A DNA stretch of 64,000 nucleotides, taken from the NCBI RefSeq assembly GCF_000196615.1, contig NC_014306.1, positions 2,046,001 through 2,110,000 of the forward strand. Reading direction: 5' to 3'. Shown here piece by piece: positions 1 through 8,266 of the stretch. Positions within the stretch are counted from its first letter, which is position 1; the number at the start of each line of letters is the position of its first letter. Source of the DNA: Erwinia billingiae Eb661 (GTDB lineage: Bacteria > Pseudomonadota > Gammaproteobacteria > Enterobacterales > Enterobacteriaceae). The position numbers and the translations under genes were made by a program. The notes under the pieces were generated by a model that saw only the letters and a program-made list of their open reading frames with translations, was not told the DNA's origin and did not search any database.

Positions 1-3000
1 GACGAATTTGGCTTCAGCCTGATTGACGGCGGCGCAGCGCAGACGCCGGTGATTACCGCTGGCTTTGACGATACCGAACCAAAAACCGGTGACCTGGCAA
101 GCGGCGACGCGACTAACGACCAGCGTCCAACGTTGCGGGGTACCGGCCATGCGGGTGACACCATTGAACTGTTTGATGGCACCACTTCCGTGGGAACCAC
201 CCAGGTCCAGGACGACGGCACATGGAGCATGGATCCGAACGTCGATCTGAGCGAGGGCGCACACCGCCTGACGGCCGTGGCGACCAATGCAGCCGGTAAT
301 CACAGTGATGCCAGCAACGCATTCGATCTCGACGTTGACCTGACGGCACCGACCCATCCGGGCGCAGACGATGACGGTATCCGTACCATCATTGACGACG
401 TCGGTCCTAAAGTGGGTGACGTGGCCGATGGCGGCGTGACTGACGATCAGCGGCCAACGCTGCTGGGGGATTTCCAGGACGAAGGCAGCACCATTTACGT
501 CTACGACAACGGTAGCCTGCTGGGAACCGCCATCGTTGGAATGAACGGCGACTGGTCCTATACGCCGAATGTTGACCTGGCGGAAGGTCCGCACACCTTC
601 ACCATTAAAGTGGAAGACCGTGCGGGCTGGATGTCGGATATGTCAGATCCGTATGCCATCACCATCGATATTACGCCGCCGGAAAAACCGACCATCACCG
701 AGGTGATTGACGATCAGGGCGCCCATACCGGTGCGCTGAATCCTGGCGAAATTACCGATGATGCGCAGCCGCAGATCAACGGTACGGCGGAAGCGAACAG
801 CAAAGTATTCATCTACGATGGCGCCACGCTGATTGGTTCTGCACAGGTTGATGCCACGGGTCACTGGACGCACACGCCATTCCCACCGCTGCAGGCAGGC
901 GCACACAACATCAGCGTGGTGGCGCAGGATGCCGCCGGACTGGTCAGCGTGCCGTCAGATCCGTTTGACTTCAGCGTACTGACCGGCGGTGTGCCAAGTG
1001 CGGTAGCCATTACGACCGTCTGGGACGATGCCGGCACCACTACCGGTAACGTGCAGAGCAACGGCTTTACCGATGACACCACACCAACCGTTAAAGGGAC
1101 CGCGCCAGCCAATACGCTGGTTACCGTGACCTTCAGTGGACCGGGTGGCGCCACGGTGGTTGCCTCAGCAACGTCCGATGCATCAGGTAGCTGGAGCGTA
1201 ACGCCACCAGCATTAGGCCAGGGCCGCTACAGCATCATCGCCGAAGCGCTGGACCCGGCACTGAACCCGATTCAGTCCGGTGCGTGGATCGTGAATATCG
1301 ATACCACTGCACCACTGGCACCGGTGATTACCGCGGTGACAGATGATGTGACCGGGGGGATTGTCGGCAATCTGCCAAACGGCAGCGTCACCAATGACAA
1401 CCGCCCAACCCTGAGTGGCACGGCAGAAGCGGGCAGCGTAGTGCGCATTTATGACGGCGCCACCCTGGTGGGCAGCATCACCGCCACCGGCGGCAACTGG
1501 AGCGTGACGACCTCGGTGCTGGGATCCGGTCCGCACAGCCTGACGGCCACGGCAACCGATGCAGCGGGCAACATCTCGCCTGCAACGGCGGCACGGACCT
1601 TCACGGTCGATACCACGCCACCGGTTGTTACCGTCACTGCGGTTAACGATGACGTCAGCGGCGGAATTGTTGGCAACTTGCCAAACGGCAGCGTGACTAA
1701 CGATTCTAAACCGACGCTCAGCGGAACGGCAGAAGTGGGTAGCGTGGTGCGCATCTATGACGGTGCAACCCTGCTGGGCAGCTTCACCACCACGGCAGCC
1801 ACCTGGACCTATGAAACCCCGGTTCTGGCCACCGGACCGCACAGCCTGACGGCGACGGCGACCGATCCAGCAGGTAACGTGTCGGCGGCAACGGCGGCGC
1901 GCACCCTCACGGTAGATACCACCGCACCGAACGTGCCGGTGATCGGCGCGGTAACCGATGATGTGGCGGGCGGTATTGTGGGCAACGTGCCAAACGGCAG
2001 CGTGACCAACGACAACCGTCCAACCCTGAGCGGGACCGCAGAAGCGGGCAGCGTGGTGCGCATCTATGACGGCGCAACCCTGCTGGGCAGCATCACCGCC
2101 ACCGGCGGCAACTGGAGCTACCTGACGCCTGTACTGGCAACCGGGCCGCACAGCCTGACCGCCACGGCCACCGATGCGGCGGGTAACGTCTCTGCGGCCA
2201 CCGCCGCACGGACCCTTACCGTGGACACCACGGCGCCGAATGCGCCGGTGGTGGATACCATCATTGACAATGTTGGCCCGGCAACGGGTGATATTGCCAA
2301 CGGGGCGACCACCGATGACAACACGCCGACGCTGAACGGTCATACCGAAGCCAATGCGCTGGTGAAAATCACGCTGGACGGTACGGTTTACTCCACCACG
2401 GCTAACGCCAGCGGCGTGTGGACCTTCGCATCGCCAACCCTGGCGCTGGGGCCACATACCTACAGCATCACGGCGACCGATGCGGCGGGCAACACCAGTC
2501 TGGCCACCACGCGTTCGCTGAACGTGGTCAGCCCAATCCCGGACGGCGCGAAAGGCACGGAGAACTTCGAGTACGCCACCGCGCAGCAGACGCCGATCGT
2601 CTCCGGAGCCAAACTGGCTTCCGGTCTGACCATCAGCTGTAGCTGGTCGGGTTACGCCATCATGACGGTGGTCGGCCAGGGGCATCACGCGGCGATTTAC
2701 GCCAGTGCCACCCATGCCACCCGCCTGACCTGGGGTAATGGCGTACACACCACCGACGTGCACTTCGACCTGGTGGCACCAACGGCAGCGGCGGCGATGC
2801 AGCCGACGGTGATCAAGGTGTACAGCTCGACGGGTGCGCTGTTGACAACGCAGACCGTCAGCTCGGCCAGCCGCTTCAACTATGAAGCACCGGCCGGCCA
2901 GTCGATTGGGGCGGTAGACCTGTATGTTGCCGGTTCCACCGATGCGGCACCTGCGCAGGTTGGCTTCGACAACGTCTCCTGGGGCGAGAAAGCATCCGGG

Positions 3001-3615
3001 GTGATCACCACCGCCAGCGTTATGGGCGATGAGGTCAGCGATCAACTATTGGGCGTGGATTCTGTCGACAATGCGCACGATCAGCAGGTCGCGCAGCATG
3101 GCGATGAAACCGCGCAGCCACAGCACGACGGTTCAGCCGCTAGCGGCAACGCGCAATCTGCTCAGCCTGTCAGCAATGTTGCGCCGGCGGTGGTTGAGCA
3201 GCCGCAGGCACCGGTACAGGAGGCGCAGCATGCAGGCGTTACCCTGACGCTGGATCATGCGGAACAGCCGATTGACTTCAGCGCCGTGGTGGCAGCAGGG
3301 GAAACGGTCAGCAAGGTCAATATGACCAATGCGCAGTCCGATACCCTGAACATCACGCTGGAAGATGTGATGACCCATGGAGAAGCCAATGCTTTCATCG
3401 CCGATGGCGCGAAGCAGATGCTGATTCAGGGTGAAAAAGGCGACGTAGTGAACCTGTCGGATCTGTTGCCGAAAGGGGCAGATACCAGCGACTGGAGCAA
3501 GGCGAACAGCCCTGTCAGCGTCGATGGCGTTCAGTACGAGGTTTATCAGCACGGCAGCAATGATGCCGAACTGCTGGTGCAGATGGGCGTTCAGACCAAC
3601 CTGAACACCCATTAA
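1..3615 (+). CDS. Giant repeat adhesin secreted by type I system (C-terminal part, 5' end outside window)
   Basis: The frame is open from base 1, so this is the 3' end of a larger gene (1204 codons visible). It holds about eight Ig-like beta-sandwich repeats of roughly 100 residues, each with a conserved DD...G...DD/ND..PTL.G core and ending DTTAP or similar. Three of them (about 1330-1635, 1636-1944, 1945-2253) are nearly identical. From about 2545 to 2990 there is a non-repeat beta-rich domain that could bind a ligand. A low-complexity linker rich in Gln, His, Ala and Glu follows (about 3000-3235). The last 125 residues form the terminal domain typical of BapA/SiiE/LapA-like proteins, ending in a VDGV.YEVYQH..NDAELLVQ motif, where the uncleaved type I secretion signal is expected. 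It is followed by two OmpA-like genes and a full type I exporter. Role: surface adhesion and biofilm. The family assignment is firm; the ligand is unknown. Confidence 0.9.
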   Translation, partial: DEFGFSLIDGGAAQTPVITAGFDDTEPKTGDLASGDATNDQRPTLRGTGHAGDTIELFDGTTSVGTTQVQDDGTWSMDPNVDLSEGAHRLTAVATNAAGNHSDASNAFDLDVDLTAPTHPGADDDGIRTIIDDVGPKVGDVADGGVTDDQRPTLLGDFQDEGSTIYVYDNGSLLGTAIVGMNGDWSYTPNVDLAEGPHTFTIKVEDRAGWMSDMSDPYAITIDITPPEKPTITEVIDDQGAHTGALNPGEITDDAQPQINGTAEANSKVFIYDGATLIGSAQVDATGHWTHTPFPPLQAGAHNISVVAQDAAGLVSVPSDPFDFSVLTGGVPSAVAITTVWDDAGTTTGNVQSNGFTDDTTPTVKGTAPANTLVTVTFSGPGGATVVASATSDASGSWSVTPPALGQGRYSIIAEALDPALNPIQSGAWIVNIDTTAPLAPVITAVTDDVTGGIVGNLPNGSVTNDNRPTLSGTAEAGSVVRIYDGATLVGSITATGGNWSVTTSVLGSGPHSLTATATDAAGNISPATAARTFTVDTTPPVVTVTAVNDDVSGGIVGNLPNGSVTNDSKPTLSGTAEVGSVVRIYDGATLLGSFTTTAATWTYETPVLATGPHSLTATATDPAGNVSAATAARTLTVDTTAPNVPVIGAVTDDVAGGIVGNVPNGSVTNDNRPTLSGTAEAGSVVRIYDGATLLGSITATGGNWSYLTPVLATGPHSLTATATDAAGNVSAATAARTLTVDTTAPNAPVVDTIIDNVGPATGDIANGATTDDNTPTLNGHTEANALVKITLDGTVYSTTANASGVWTFASPTLALGPHTYSITATDAAGNTSLATTRSLNVVSPIPDGAKGTENFEYATAQQTPIVSGAKLASGLTISCSWSGYAIMTVVGQGHHAAIYASATHATRLTWGNGVHTTDVHFDLVAPTAAAAMQPTVIKVYSSTGALLTTQTVSSASRFNYEAPAGQSIGAVDLYVAGSTDAAPAQVGFDNVSWGEKASGVITTASVMGDEVSDQLLGVDSVDNAHDQQVAQHGDETAQPQHDGSAASGNAQSAQPVSNVAPAVVEQPQAPVQEAQHAGVTLTLDHAEQPIDFSAVVAAGETVSKVNMTNAQSDTLNITLEDVMTHGEANAFIADGAKQMLIQGEKGDVVNLSDLLPKGADTSDWSKANSPVSVDGVQYEVYQHGSNDAELLVQMGVQTNLNTH

Positions 3616-3641
3616 TCCTGAGCCATTCACCCCTTAAATCC

Positions 3642-3661
3642 GGGTGCCCTGCGGGGCACCC
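3642..3661 (+). promoter_or_regulatory. Intercistronic hairpin just upstream of an OmpA-like gene
   Basis: A perfect 8-bp stem (GGGTGCCC / GGGCACCC) with a 4-nt TGCG loop ends three bases before the GGAGG ribosome-binding site at 3664-3668. No T-tract follows, so it is not a normal terminator. It may set the ratio of adhesin to OmpA-like protein by mRNA processing or by limiting ribosome access (inference). Confidence 0.5.
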
Positions 3662-3673
3662 ATGGAGGAATAC

Positions 3674-4558
3674 ATGAATCCTTTTAAAATATCACTGCTG
3701 GCAGTGGTCATCGCTGGTGCCGGATTACTCTCGGGCGTGGCTGTTTCTGCTCCGGCCGGGACGTTTTATGGTCAGGCCTACCAGCCGGGTATGGGCGTCG
3801 GAAAACAGCAGGCGCAGATTATCTATTTTCGCGCCGCTGACGTGGCGGGTGAATCTGCCGCGCACGTCTATGTTGATGGCGAGTTCCAGAACGCGCTGCT
3901 GACAAACAGCTTCACCCGCTTCTGCGTCTCGCCGGGTGAGCACAGGCTGGGGGCGTATCAGAACGATGCACCAAACTATAAGGGCAAAACACTCGCGCCG
4001 AAAATGGCCCTGAGCGGTGGCAAAACCTACTTTATGCAAGTGGGGAGTGCCGCCGATGGTCGTCCGGTTGAAGTGAGTGAAGCGCAGGCCGAGAGCGTGC
4101 TGAAAGGCCTGCATCAGCAGGTGCACGTGCTGTCGCGCGCTTCAGCGGTGCAGAGCTGCCAGCTGCAGCCGGAGTACAAAGAGTACGTGCTGTCTGGTGA
4201 CGTACTGTTCAAATTCGGCAAGTCGATGCGCCATGATATGACCCCGCAGGGTCGTCAGGCGGTGGGCAAACTGATTGGCCAGCTGCACGAAGATCACGTC
4301 AACCTCGACAGTATTGAGGTGATTGGTCATACCGACCCGATTGGCAAGGAGAGCAGCAACTATGCCTTAGGCGCCCGCCGCGCCAGCACGGTGCGCGAGA
4401 TGCTGATCGACGGCGGTCTGCCGGCGGCCAATATTCAGGCGACCAGCGCCGGAAGTTCGCAACCGCTGGTGGCAAGCTGCAGCGGATCGCGCCAGGCGCA
4501 GGCGGCCTGTTACGCGCCCGATCGTCGGGTGGTGGTGCGGGTGAAAACGCAGCACTAA
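3674..4558 (+). CDS. OmpA-family lipoprotein-like/periplasmic protein of the adhesin locus (copy 1)
   Basis: 294 residues from the ATG that has GGAGG 6 bases upstream; the frame extends further 5' but without a better ribosome site. An N-terminal signal peptide (about residues 1-26, ending VSA) is followed by a conserved domain (about 35-160) shared with the next gene, then an OmpA-like peptidoglycan-binding domain (about 170-290). That domain keeps the GHTDPIG aspartate and the NYALGARRA arginine that contact diaminopimelate. It lies directly downstream of the adhesin and upstream of the type I exporter genes. Such OmpA-like genes are regular companions of BapA-type loci. It probably anchors the secreted adhesin or secretion channel to the cell wall. 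Gene identity within the family is uncertain. Confidence 0.8.
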   Translation: MNPFKISLLAVVIAGAGLLSGVAVSAPAGTFYGQAYQPGMGVGKQQAQIIYFRAADVAGESAAHVYVDGEFQNALLTNSFTRFCVSPGEHRLGAYQNDAPNYKGKTLAPKMALSGGKTYFMQVGSAADGRPVEVSEAQAESVLKGLHQQVHVLSRASAVQSCQLQPEYKEYVLSGDVLFKFGKSMRHDMTPQGRQAVGKLIGQLHEDHVNLDSIEVIGHTDPIGKESSNYALGARRASTVREMLIDGGLPAANIQATSAGSSQPLVASCSGSRQAQAACYAPDRRVVVRVKTQH

Positions 4559-4594
4559 GGGGGTGAGCGTTTTTCTAACAAGTTGTTAATAATC

Positions 4595-4619
4595 AGGAGG
4601 CTATGGCCTCCTTTTTTTA
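4595..4619 (+). terminator. Rho-independent terminator after the first OmpA-like gene
   Basis: Stem GGAGGC (4596-4601) / GCCTCC (4606-4611) with a 4-nt loop, followed by a run of T. It separates the adhesin-OmpA unit from the downstream OmpA-exporter unit, so the latter needs its own promoter. Confidence 0.85.
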
Positions 4620-4679
4620 TGGTTTTTCTTTGTGGTTATAAGACCTGGCTTGTGTTGTCCCCGCCGGCATTTGGGGTAA

Positions 4680-4778
4680 TTTACCGCCCTGAGTGGCGTC
4701 ACCTACGCGCTGTATCAGCACGATCGCTATGAAGCGGAGTTCCTGATCCAGATGGGCATGGTGGCGCACCTGAGTTGA
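4680..4778 (+). pseudogene. Remnant of a second adhesin C-terminus
   Basis: Between an in-frame TAA (4677-4679) and TGA (4776-4778) the frame encodes a 32-residue peptide containing LSGVTYALYQH, YEAEFLIQMG and VAHLS. This matches the last 30 residues of the adhesin at 1-3615 (VDGVQYEVYQH, DAELLVQMG, VQTNL). It has no start codon or ribosome site. It sits right before a second OmpA-like gene, exactly where an adhesin would end if the adhesin-OmpA pair had been duplicated. I read it as the scar of a deleted tandem adhesin. Confidence 0.75.
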
Positions 4779-4846
4779 TTAACCCGCTGTTTTATCAGTT
4801 AAAAAATCAATCTCATCATAAATAGCATGCCGTGCTGCGGGTGGTG

Positions 4847-4860
4847 TAAGGCTATTCCTA
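4847..4860 (+). promoter_or_regulatory. RcsAB-box-like site upstream of the second OmpA/T1SS operon
   Basis: TAAGGCTATTCCTA matches the enterobacterial RcsAB box TAAGAATATTCCTA at 12 of 14 positions. It lies about 160 bp before the start of the gene at 5019, downstream of the terminator at 4595-4619, where a promoter is needed. The operon it would control ends with an RcsB-like regulator gene. Confidence 0.5.
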
Positions 4861-5018
4861 CGCGCCATTAAGTAAAGCACGATTCAGAAAAGTCCCGATA
4901 TTCCTTATCCTCGCCTCACTTCTTAGGGGGATGCGTCAGTCAGGGCAGTTAACCGACGCCGCTTCCCGCCAATGAACGCTCAATCCGACGTCTCAACACA
5001 CTTTCGCTGAGGTATTGC

Positions 5019-5864
5019 ATGTTGTTAAACAGGCTTCTGGCTGGAACGGCGCTGATATCCGCCATCATAATGTCTCCGGTGATGGCGACCCCGTCTGATA
5101 AGACCGCGCTGTTCGGCGAGTCTTATGAGAAGGCGATCCCGGTGGTGGCAGGCGTCAGCCAGGTGGTGTATTACCGCGCGGACAACACTCAGCCCGCGCC
5201 TGGCGGTGCCAACATCTATCTGGACGGTCACTATCACACCAGCCTGATGCCTGGCGGCTTTACCTCGTTTTGCGTCCGTCCGGGCCAGCATACCCTCGGT
5301 GGCTATGTGCAGGACTCACCACAATATGCCGGCAAAAACGGCGAGCGTTTCACGGCAGCGCTGAAGGGCGGGCATACCTATTTCCTGCGCATCGACGAGC
5401 AGCAAAAGCGCAGCGATCCGCCGGTCGCCGTTACCGCAGATGAGGCCGGGCGCGAAGCCACGACGCTGCGCCGCCAGGCCCACGTTCTGCCGCGCACGGC
5501 TGGGGTGGTGGTGCCCTGTGTCTATGACCGTCATCAGGTCCAGCCGGTTTCCCATTACCTGTTTAAGAGCAGCGATCTGTTCGCAGACGACCAGCTCGCC
5601 CCGCACATCAGCGAGCAGGGGCGTGATGCCCTCAACAACTTTGTTGTCAGCCTGCACGTGCAGTACCTGCAACCTCAAAATGTCACGATCCGCATCTGGC
5701 GGCCGGCCGGCGATGACATCGTCCAGTCCGGGGAGCGTGCAGCGGCAATCCGCCGTGAGCTGATGATGTCAGCGATCCCGAAGGATGTGATTGCTATCGA
5801 TATGGCCCAGTGCAGCGACGCCTGCACGCCGGGCGAACAGGATATCGACATCCTGCTGAATTAA
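5019..5864 (+). CDS. OmpA-like protein of the adhesin locus, degenerate (copy 2)
   Basis: 281 residues; ATG preceded by GAGG. Signal peptide about 1-23 (ending VMA). The middle part matches the gene at 3674-4558 closely in architecture (VVYYRAD, ANIYLDG, GGFTSFCVRPG, LKGGHTYFLR), so the two are paralogues. The C-terminal OmpA-like domain is recognisable only by position and predicted fold. The GHTD and N-x2-L-x2-RRA peptidoglycan-contact motifs of copy 1 are replaced (IRIWRPAGDD, QSGERAAAIRREL), so binding to peptidoglycan is probably weak or lost. It stands first in the exporter operon. It may serve as a secretion partner rather than a wall anchor (inference). Confidence 0.75.
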   Translation: MLLNRLLAGTALISAIIMSPVMATPSDKTALFGESYEKAIPVVAGVSQVVYYRADNTQPAPGGANIYLDGHYHTSLMPGGFTSFCVRPGQHTLGGYVQDSPQYAGKNGERFTAALKGGHTYFLRIDEQQKRSDPPVAVTADEAGREATTLRRQAHVLPRTAGVVVPCVYDRHQVQPVSHYLFKSSDLFADDQLAPHISEQGRDALNNFVVSLHVQYLQPQNVTIRIWRPAGDDIVQSGERAAAIRRELMMSAIPKDVIAIDMAQCSDACTPGEQDIDILLN

Positions 5865-5974
5865 CCGCCCGTCAGGGTTTCAAGGTGCCGGGCGCTGCCT
5901 GGTGAACATCCACTGGTGAAACGGTTTGCCGTTTCTGCCCCGGCCCCGTGCGGCCTGAAAAAAATGAGATGCAG

Positions 5975-8266
5975 ATGAACGCGAATAACACTCAACCTCT
6001 GCCCGAAGATGAACTGCAACAGCTAGCCCAGGTGCATACCCGCATCGACGATACCCTGCTGCAAAGCGTGGCCTGGGTATGTGAGCACTACGGCATGGGC
6101 CGCAGCCAGCAGTCGCTGGTGGCCGGGCTGCCAAAAGAAGCCTTACTTTCTCCTTCGCTGGCGCTGACCGCCTTTGAGAATGCTGGTTTTACCAGCGGCC
6201 TGGTCGAACGTCACCTGTGGGAGTTGCCATTACAGGTCACCCCGATCGTGCTGGTGCGTAAAGGCTCCGGCGGCTGCGTGCTGCTGGATCGTGAGCGCCG
6301 TAAAAACGCCGAAGACAAGATGACCTGGTTCTACCAGATCATCCTGCCGGAAGTGAGCAACGAGCCGGTGGAAATCGAACACGCCGAAGTGGAAGAGTGG
6401 TACAGCGGCTACGCCATTATGAGCAAGCCAAAGGCCAAAATTGACCGCCGCGTGGTGGAAGGCCTGCCGGAGAACCAGAAGCACTGGCTGTTCAGCACCC
6501 TCTGGCGCTATCGCCGTTACTACCGCAGCGGCGCGCTGGCCTCGGTGCTGATTAACGTGCTGGCGCTGGCCAGTATCTTCTTCACCATGAACGTTTACGA
6601 CCGCGTTATTCCGAACCAGGCGTTTACCACCCTGTGGTCGCTGGCGATTGGTGTGACCGTGGCGATGCTGTTCGAAGCGGTCACCCGCTATGTGCGTGCG
6701 CATTTACTCGATACCGCCGGCAAAAAAGCCGACCTGATTGTCGGCAGCCTGTTATTCCGCCAGGCGCTGTCGGTGCGCATGGAGCACAAGCCGCAGTCCT
6801 CCGGCACCTTTGCCAACCAGCTGCGTGAGTTTGAGTCGGTGCGTGAGTTCGTCTCCTCCGCCACGCTGGCGGCGCTGGCCGACCTGCCGTTTATCCTGCT
6901 GTTTATGGGGGTGATCTTCACCATCGGCGGTCCGCTGGGCTGGGTACCGATGCTGATGCTGCCGCTGATCCTGATTGTCTGCGTGATTATCCAGTGGCCG
7001 CTGGCAAAAATCATGAAGGCCAACCTGCAGGAAGCCTCGCTGAAGCAGGGCGTATTGATTGAGTCGATTGAAGGAATGGAAACGCTGAAAGCAGTCAACG
7101 GCCAGGCCTATATGCAGCGCCGCTGGCAGAACTTCAGTGCCCTGCAGGCCGGCAGCGCCTCGAAATCGAAGCGTTTCTCAACGCTGGCAACCGGCGTGGT
7201 GACTTTCCTGCAGCAGTTCCAGACGGTCATGCTGATTGTGATTGGCGTCTACCTGATTGATGCCGGAACCCTGACCATGGGTGCGCTGATCGGTACCGTG
7301 ATGCTGGCCGGTCGTGCCACCGCGCCACTGGGGCAGGTGATTGGTCTGGCGACCCGTTATCAGCAGGCGAAAGCCGCGCTGGGCTCGCTGAACAAACTGA
7401 TGTCGATGCCGGTTGACCGTGATGAAGAGCAGGAATACGTCACCGACCCGGACCTCAGCGGCGGCATCACCCTGAAGGGCGTGCAGTTCAGCTACCCGGC
7501 ACCGCCAATGCGCCCGAACCCGAAAGTGCTGCACAGCATCAGCCTGGACATTAAAGCCGGTGAGCGCGTGGCGATCCTCGGCGCGATTGGCAGCGGCAAA
7601 TCGACCCTGCTGCGGATTATGGCCCGTCTGTATATGCCGACCGAAGGGCAGATGTTTGCCGCCGGTCTGGACGTGAATCAGATTGACCCGGCCGACTGGC
7701 GTCACACCGTGGGCTTCGTCAGCCAGGATGCGCGTCTGTTCTACGGCTCGCTGCGTGAAAACGTGATGCTTGGCGTACCGGATGCCTCCTCCAATGAATT
7801 TATGCGCGTGCTGAAGCTGACCGGGCTTGATCAGATTGCCGCCCGCCATCCGCAGGGTATCCACCTGCCGGTGGGTGAGCACGGCGGTAACCTGTCCGGC
7901 GGCCAGCGTCAGCTGGTGGCACTGGCGAGGACCTTACTGACACGTCCGCAAATGCTGCTGCTGGATGAACCGACCAGCGCGATGGATGCGCAGACCGAAC
8001 AGCAGTTCCTGCGTCATCTGCATGCGGCCACTACCGGACAGACCCTGATTGTGGTTACCCACCGTCCGTCGCTGCTGAGCCTGGTGGATCGCATCATCGT
8101 GATCGATAACGGCAAAGTAGCAATGGACGGCCCGAAAGAGAGCGTGCTGGCACGACTGCGCGGCGAACAGCCCGCCACCCCGGCCACCACAGCTAACGTG
8201 AATACTGCAGCACCGGCGGCAAACAGCCCTGTTCCGGCTCCGTCTGCAACAGAGGAGAGCGCCTGA
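5975..8266 (+). CDS. Type I secretion ABC transporter (LapB/BapB-like)
   Basis: 763 residues from the ATG at 5975, which has GAG six bases upstream; a GTG at 5948 and an ATG at 5969 are in-frame alternatives. An N-terminal C39-like domain (about 10-140) lacks the catalytic Cys-His arrangement, as in exporters of uncleaved RTX or Ig-repeat adhesins. A six-helix ABC membrane domain follows (about 190-460), then a nucleotide-binding domain with Walker A GAIGSGKS, signature LSGGQRQ and Walker B LLLDEP. The C-terminus is an Ala/Pro/Thr-rich tail. It would energise export of the adhesin encoded upstream through the two following gene products. The stop overlaps the next start (TGATG), so the genes are translationally coupled. 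Confidence 0.92.
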   Translation: MNANNTQPLPEDELQQLAQVHTRIDDTLLQSVAWVCEHYGMGRSQQSLVAGLPKEALLSPSLALTAFENAGFTSGLVERHLWELPLQVTPIVLVRKGSGGCVLLDRERRKNAEDKMTWFYQIILPEVSNEPVEIEHAEVEEWYSGYAIMSKPKAKIDRRVVEGLPENQKHWLFSTLWRYRRYYRSGALASVLINVLALASIFFTMNVYDRVIPNQAFTTLWSLAIGVTVAMLFEAVTRYVRAHLLDTAGKKADLIVGSLLFRQALSVRMEHKPQSSGTFANQLREFESVREFVSSATLAALADLPFILLFMGVIFTIGGPLGWVPMLMLPLILIVCVIIQWPLAKIMKANLQEASLKQGVLIESIEGMETLKAVNGQAYMQRRWQNFSALQAGSASKSKRFSTLATGVVTFLQQFQTVMLIVIGVYLIDAGTLTMGALIGTVMLAGRATAPLGQVIGLATRYQQAKAALGSLNKLMSMPVDRDEEQEYVTDPDLSGGITLKGVQFSYPAPPMRPNPKVLHSISLDIKAGERVAILGAIGSGKSTLLRIMARLYMPTEGQMFAAGLDVNQIDPADWRHTVGFVSQDARLFYGSLRENVMLGVPDASSNEFMRVLKLTGLDQIAARHPQGIHLPVGEHGGNLSGGQRQLVALARTLLTRPQMLLLDEPTSAMDAQTEQQFLRHLHAATTGQTLIVVTHRPSLLSLVDRIIVIDNGKVAMDGPKESVLARLRGEQPATPATTANVNTAAPAANSPVPAPSATEESA

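Noticed and set aside
1330..2253. Periodic repeats that could suggest a CRISPR-like or minisatellite array
   Set aside because: The period of about 306-309 bases is a multiple of three and encodes Ig-like domains; there are no short direct repeats with unique spacers. No CRISPR array is seen in the window.
1213..3045. A 610-codon open frame on the minus strand inside the adhesin repeats
   Set aside because: It is antisense to a well-supported repeat protein, has low-complexity Arg/Gly/His-rich composition and no ribosome site; it results from the periodic GC-rich codon use of the adhesin.
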